NCBI GenBank assembly: GCA_025929005.1
Contig: JAICND010000091.1
Coordinates: forward strand, 1 to 6,451
Length of the DNA stretch: 6,451 bases
Direction: 5' to 3'
Origin: Acidimicrobiia bacterium
GTDB lineage: Bacteria > Actinomycetota > Acidimicrobiia > Spongiisociales > ZC4RG35
Below the pieces are notes generated by a model, which was not told where the DNA came from, searched no databases, and saw only the letters and a list, made by a program, of their open reading frames with translations. Each line of letters begins with the position of its first letter. The stretch's first letter is position 1. Below are positions 4,106 to 6,451 of this stretch, piece by piece. The position numbers were made by a program, and so were the translations under genes.

Positions 4106-6022
4106 TCAGGGGCCAGACGGCGGTTGCAGCCTCTGGGCCCAGGCCTGCGTTAGGCGGTCGAGGATCATTGCCATCGCCACGATGGAGATGCCCACCTCGA
4201 ATCCCAGTCCGGTCTCATGGCGAGTGACGGCGTTGACTGTCTCGAAGCCGAGGCCGCCGCCTCCGACCAGGCCAGCGATGATCACCATCGCCAGCACCAT
4301 CATGATCACCTGGTTCACACACAGCATGATCGTCGGGGCCGCCAGGGGGAGGCGAACCCCGTACATCGTTTGGCGGGGGGTGGCCCCAAAAGTTTGAGAT
4401 GCTTCGATCGACTCGCTCGCAACCTGGCGGATACCGAGGGCGGTGATTCGGATCCCGGGCACGATGGCGTAGAGAACCGAGGCGATGATTCCAGGAACCT
4501 GGCCGACAGTGAAGAGCATCACCACCGGGATGATGTAAACGAAGGAAGGAACGGTCTGGAGGAAGTCGAGGATAGGCCCGAGCACCTTTTCCACTTTCGG
4601 ACGCCGTCCTGCCCAAACCCCGACTGGGATGGCAATCGCCACAGAGACGATCACGGCTGCCACGACCTGTATCAAAGTAATGATGGAGAGCTCCCACATG
4701 CCAATGAAGCCCACAATCAGAAGGGCCAAGGTGGCGAAGAGGGCCAAGCCAGGGCCCTTCCATTTCCAAGCCATCCAGGCTGTTGCGAAGATCAGAACCG
4801 GCCAGGCGACGATGCCGACCAGAAGGTCGCGCAACGGAATCAGAATGTCGGCCACGATAAAGTCGTTCAATGGGCGGGTCAGAAAAGAGAGATTGTCCCG
4901 CGCCCACACAACGACGGCATCGAGGGGGTCGAGGATCCTTACGCCCCACACCGTCGGAAATTCAACCGCCCCCGCTGAGCGTCCCAGGACGACGAGTCCA
5001 CCGATGACGGCCAGCCCACCAAGGATCCAGCGTTTGTCGATCTGTTTGGTCCGGTCACGCTCAGCCAGTGATCGGCTGACTCGATCGAGCACTATCGCCA
5101 CGGCCACGATCGCCAGACCTGCCGCCACCCCCCGTCCGGGTCGGCGGAGTCGCAGTGTGTCCATCACTTCCTGACCCAACCCGCCAGCTGCCAGCAGAGT
5201 GGCGAGGACGACGATCCCGAGAGCCATCATGATCGTCTGATTGACACCGGTCATGATCGTGGGCAGTGCCATCGGAGCCTGCACCTTGATCAGGGTCTGG
5301 CGATTGGTCGATCCGAAGACTCGTGCTGCTTCCACCGCGGCTACCGGAACCTTGTTGATCCCCAACGCTGTGAGCCGCACCACTGGAGGCAGGGCGTAGA
5401 TCACGGTGGCGATCGCGGCAGGGACCTTGCCGACGCCAAAGAAGAGCAGCATCGGGATGAAATAGACCGGTGCGGGAATCGTCTGCATGGCGTCGAGCAA
5501 TGGACGCAAAGCCTGTTCGAATCGGAAACGGAACGCCGCCAGCACTCCCAACGGGACCCCGATCCCGACCGCGATCATTACCGACACTCCCATCAACGCC
5601 AGCGTCTCGATTGTCGGCTCCCAAAGGCCGACAAGGCCGGGATAGACCATGGCAAGTCCCGCGATGAGACCCGAGCGCCAGTTTCCGTTACGCGCGGTGA
5701 TCGCAAACACAGCGATGGGGAGAACGAACCAGGGCAACCAGAGCAGAATGTCCTCAATCGTCGTCAGACCCCAATTGACCGCGGCCGTCACTGGTTGAAA
5801 GAAGCCGGTGAAGATCGGGTGGGTTTGTCGGTTGGCTCGAGCCCACGCCTCGAATTCGTCGATCGGCCCGGAGATGACGTTGTCCCAAATAGCTGGGAAT
5901 TCGCGACCGGAGAAGAGAAGCTGCAGACCGATAACCCCCACCCCGAGAACAAGCCAGGAAATCACGGTCCGGTCGAGGCGCCGGACGGCCAGGCGAGGGG
6001 GTGCCTTGACGGCTTCGGTCAT
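4106..6022 (-). CDS. Fused double ProW-type permease, quaternary amine ABC importer
   Basis: This 638-residue inner-membrane protein consists of two ProW/OpuAB-like units head to tail, about 1-325 and 326-638, so one chain supplies both transmembrane halves of the importer. Each unit has a leader with an FP..W motif (42-46; 355-359), then a DPL/GPI...WAR segment, several hydrophobic spans and a binding-protein-dependent permease core. EAA loops, which contact the ATPase, lie at 231-256 (EAARVFGSTNRQ...LPTI) and 540-565 (EASQTFGATPRQ...APTI). Both are followed by VNQ.IMM and a GGLG/GGGGLG turn, typical of glycine betaine/choline/proline permeases. Standard ProW is a homodimer of about 350 residues, so this is an internal duplication. 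The ATG overlaps the ATPase stop (ATGA), with AGAGGA six bases upstream. The substrate is inferred from the family and from the adjacent betaine-aldehyde-type dehydrogenase. Confidence 0.93.
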   Translation of the reverse strand: MTEAVKAPPRLAVRRLDRTVISWLVLGVGVIGLQLLFSGREFPAIWDNVISGPIDEFEAWARANRQTHPIFTGFFQPVTAAVNWGLTTIEDILLWLPWFVLPIAVFAITARNGNWRSGLIAGLAMVYPGLVGLWEPTIETLALMGVSVMIAVGIGVPLGVLAAFRFRFEQALRPLLDAMQTIPAPVYFIPMLLFFGVGKVPAAIATVIYALPPVVRLTALGINKVPVAAVEAARVFGSTNRQTLIKVQAPMALPTIMTGVNQTIMMALGIVVLATLLAAGGLGQEVMDTLRLRRPGRGVAAGLAIVAVAIVLDRVSRSLAERDRTKQIDKRWILGGLAVIGGLVVLGRSAGAVEFPTVWGVRILDPLDAVVVWARDNLSFLTRPLNDFIVADILIPLRDLLVGIVAWPVLIFATAWMAWKWKGPGLALFATLALLIVGFIGMWELSIITLIQVVAAVIVSVAIAIPVGVWAGRRPKVEKVLGPILDFLQTVPSFVYIIPVVMLFTVGQVPGIIASVLYAIVPGIRITALGIRQVASESIEASQTFGATPRQTMYGVRLPLAAPTIMLCVNQVIMMVLAMVIIAGLVGGGGLGFETVNAVTRHETGLGFEVGISIVAMAMILDRLTQAWAQRLQPPSGP

Positions 6023-6451
6023 TCCTCGTCCTCTAACACGTGGGCGACGGCCTTCCGATCGACAATCCCCACCGCCTCCCCACTGGCATTGTCCACGCCC
6101 ACCGGATTGGAGTCGCTAAGGAGGTGAGGTAGCACCCGTTCGATCGTGTCCTCGAGATGCACTCGATGAGAACCCCCTACCGAGGACCCGGGCGTGGTCA
6201 CCGCGGCGGCGGTCAGTACCTTCGTCTTGGGAATGTCCTTAGTGAACTCCTTCACATAATCGGTCTCAGGGCTCGTGATCAACTCGGCCGCAGTTCCCAC
6301 CTGATCAAACACACCGTCTTTCATGATCGCGATCCGATCTCCGAGCTTGATCGCCTCGGCGAAGTCGTGAGTGATGAAAACGATGGTCCGCTGGAGGCTC
6401 TCCTGGAGGCGGATCAACTCGTCCTGCATGTCCCGGCGAATCAAAGGATCA
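6019..6451 (-). CDS. ProV/OpuAA-type quaternary amine ABC transporter ATPase, 5'-truncated
   Basis: Only the last 143 residues are present; the frame runs off the right edge and begins DPLIRRDMQDELIRLQ, the D-loop region just after Walker B. The Walker A, Q-loop, signature and Walker B motifs lie outside the window. The switch His is visible in VFITHDFAEAIKLGDRIAIM, typical of ProV/OpuAA, followed by DGVFDQVGTAAELITSP and YVKEFTKDI. The tail (about 95-139) resembles a single CBS half (HRVHLEDTIERVLPHLL...GEAVGIVDRKAVAHVL), matching the second CBS of E. coli ProV; the first seems absent. CBS modules in OpuA sense ionic strength or nucleotides, so regulation may differ here. A TTG at 6444 is not the start, because homology continues upstream of it. 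The stop overlaps the permease ATG by four bases, so the two subunits are translationally coupled. Confidence 0.92.
   Translation of the reverse strand, partial: DPLIRRDMQDELIRLQESLQRTIVFITHDFAEAIKLGDRIAIMKDGVFDQVGTAAELITSPETDYVKEFTKDIPKTKVLTAAAVTTPGSSVGGSHRVHLEDTIERVLPHLLSDSNPVGVDNASGEAVGIVDRKAVAHVLEDEE
6029..6034 (-). promoter_or_regulatory. Permease ribosome binding site within the ATPase gene
   Basis: The minus strand reads AGAGGA six bases before the ATG at 6022, inside the last ATPase codons. Together with the ATGA overlap it fixes the permease start and indicates coupled translation. Confidence 0.6.

Noticed and set aside
4217..4978. Plus-strand open frame of 253 codons opposite the permease
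   Set aside because: The translation is rich in Asp, His, Arg and Gly, as expected from the antisense of a high-GC membrane protein gene, and shows no domain. The permease on the other strand is unambiguous.
6442..6444. TTG at 6444 as the ATPase start
   Set aside because: The codons before it encode Asp-Pro of the conserved DPLIRR D-loop segment, so the gene continues beyond the window.

Overview
The window comes from a GC-rich bacterial chromosome. The high GC content, frequent GTG starts, a Rv3369-like F420/FMN split-barrel enzyme, a stand-alone ClpP and a coupled SRPBCC/ArsR pair all suggest an actinobacterium, possibly near the Acidimicrobiia. That placement is inference, because no marker gene in the window fixes it. 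Nearly all of the sequence is coding. There are no RNA genes, CRISPR arrays or insertion sequences.

Left part (1-1695). The 3' end of a PPOX-type, probably F420-dependent, oxidoreductase (+) runs tail-to-tail into a complete clpP (-); the two stop ends overlap by 14 bp. A divergent gap of about 70 bp separates clpP from a two-gene plus-strand unit: a short SRPBCC (AHSA1-like) protein, then an ArsR-family repressor whose GTG start overlaps the upstream TAG stop (TAGTG). The gap holds two copies of the same dyad, GCAACC-N4-AGTTGC, 36 bp apart, with an AT-rich TATATT core between them. This looks like a twin operator for the ArsR protein, and it would place clpP and the SRPBCC-arsR pair under one local regulator. 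It is the most unusual signal in the window.

Right part (1762-6451, all minus strand). A tightly packed operon reads right to left: the C-terminal part of a ProV/OpuAA-type ATPase; a 638-residue permease that is a head-to-tail fusion of two ProW-like units; a betaine-aldehyde-type dehydrogenase (BetB/ALDH9-like); and a short-chain dehydrogenase. The first two genes overlap by ATGA, and the later spacers are 25 and 27 bp. The likely role is uptake of a quaternary ammonium compound (choline, glycine betaine or a relative) followed by oxidation of an alcohol or aldehyde to the betaine acid. No choline dehydrogenase or oxidase is visible, so the SDR is a candidate for the alcohol-oxidising step. 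The operon promoter, the ATPase N-terminus and any substrate-binding protein lie outside the window. A short hairpin between arsR and the SDR gene may end both convergent units.
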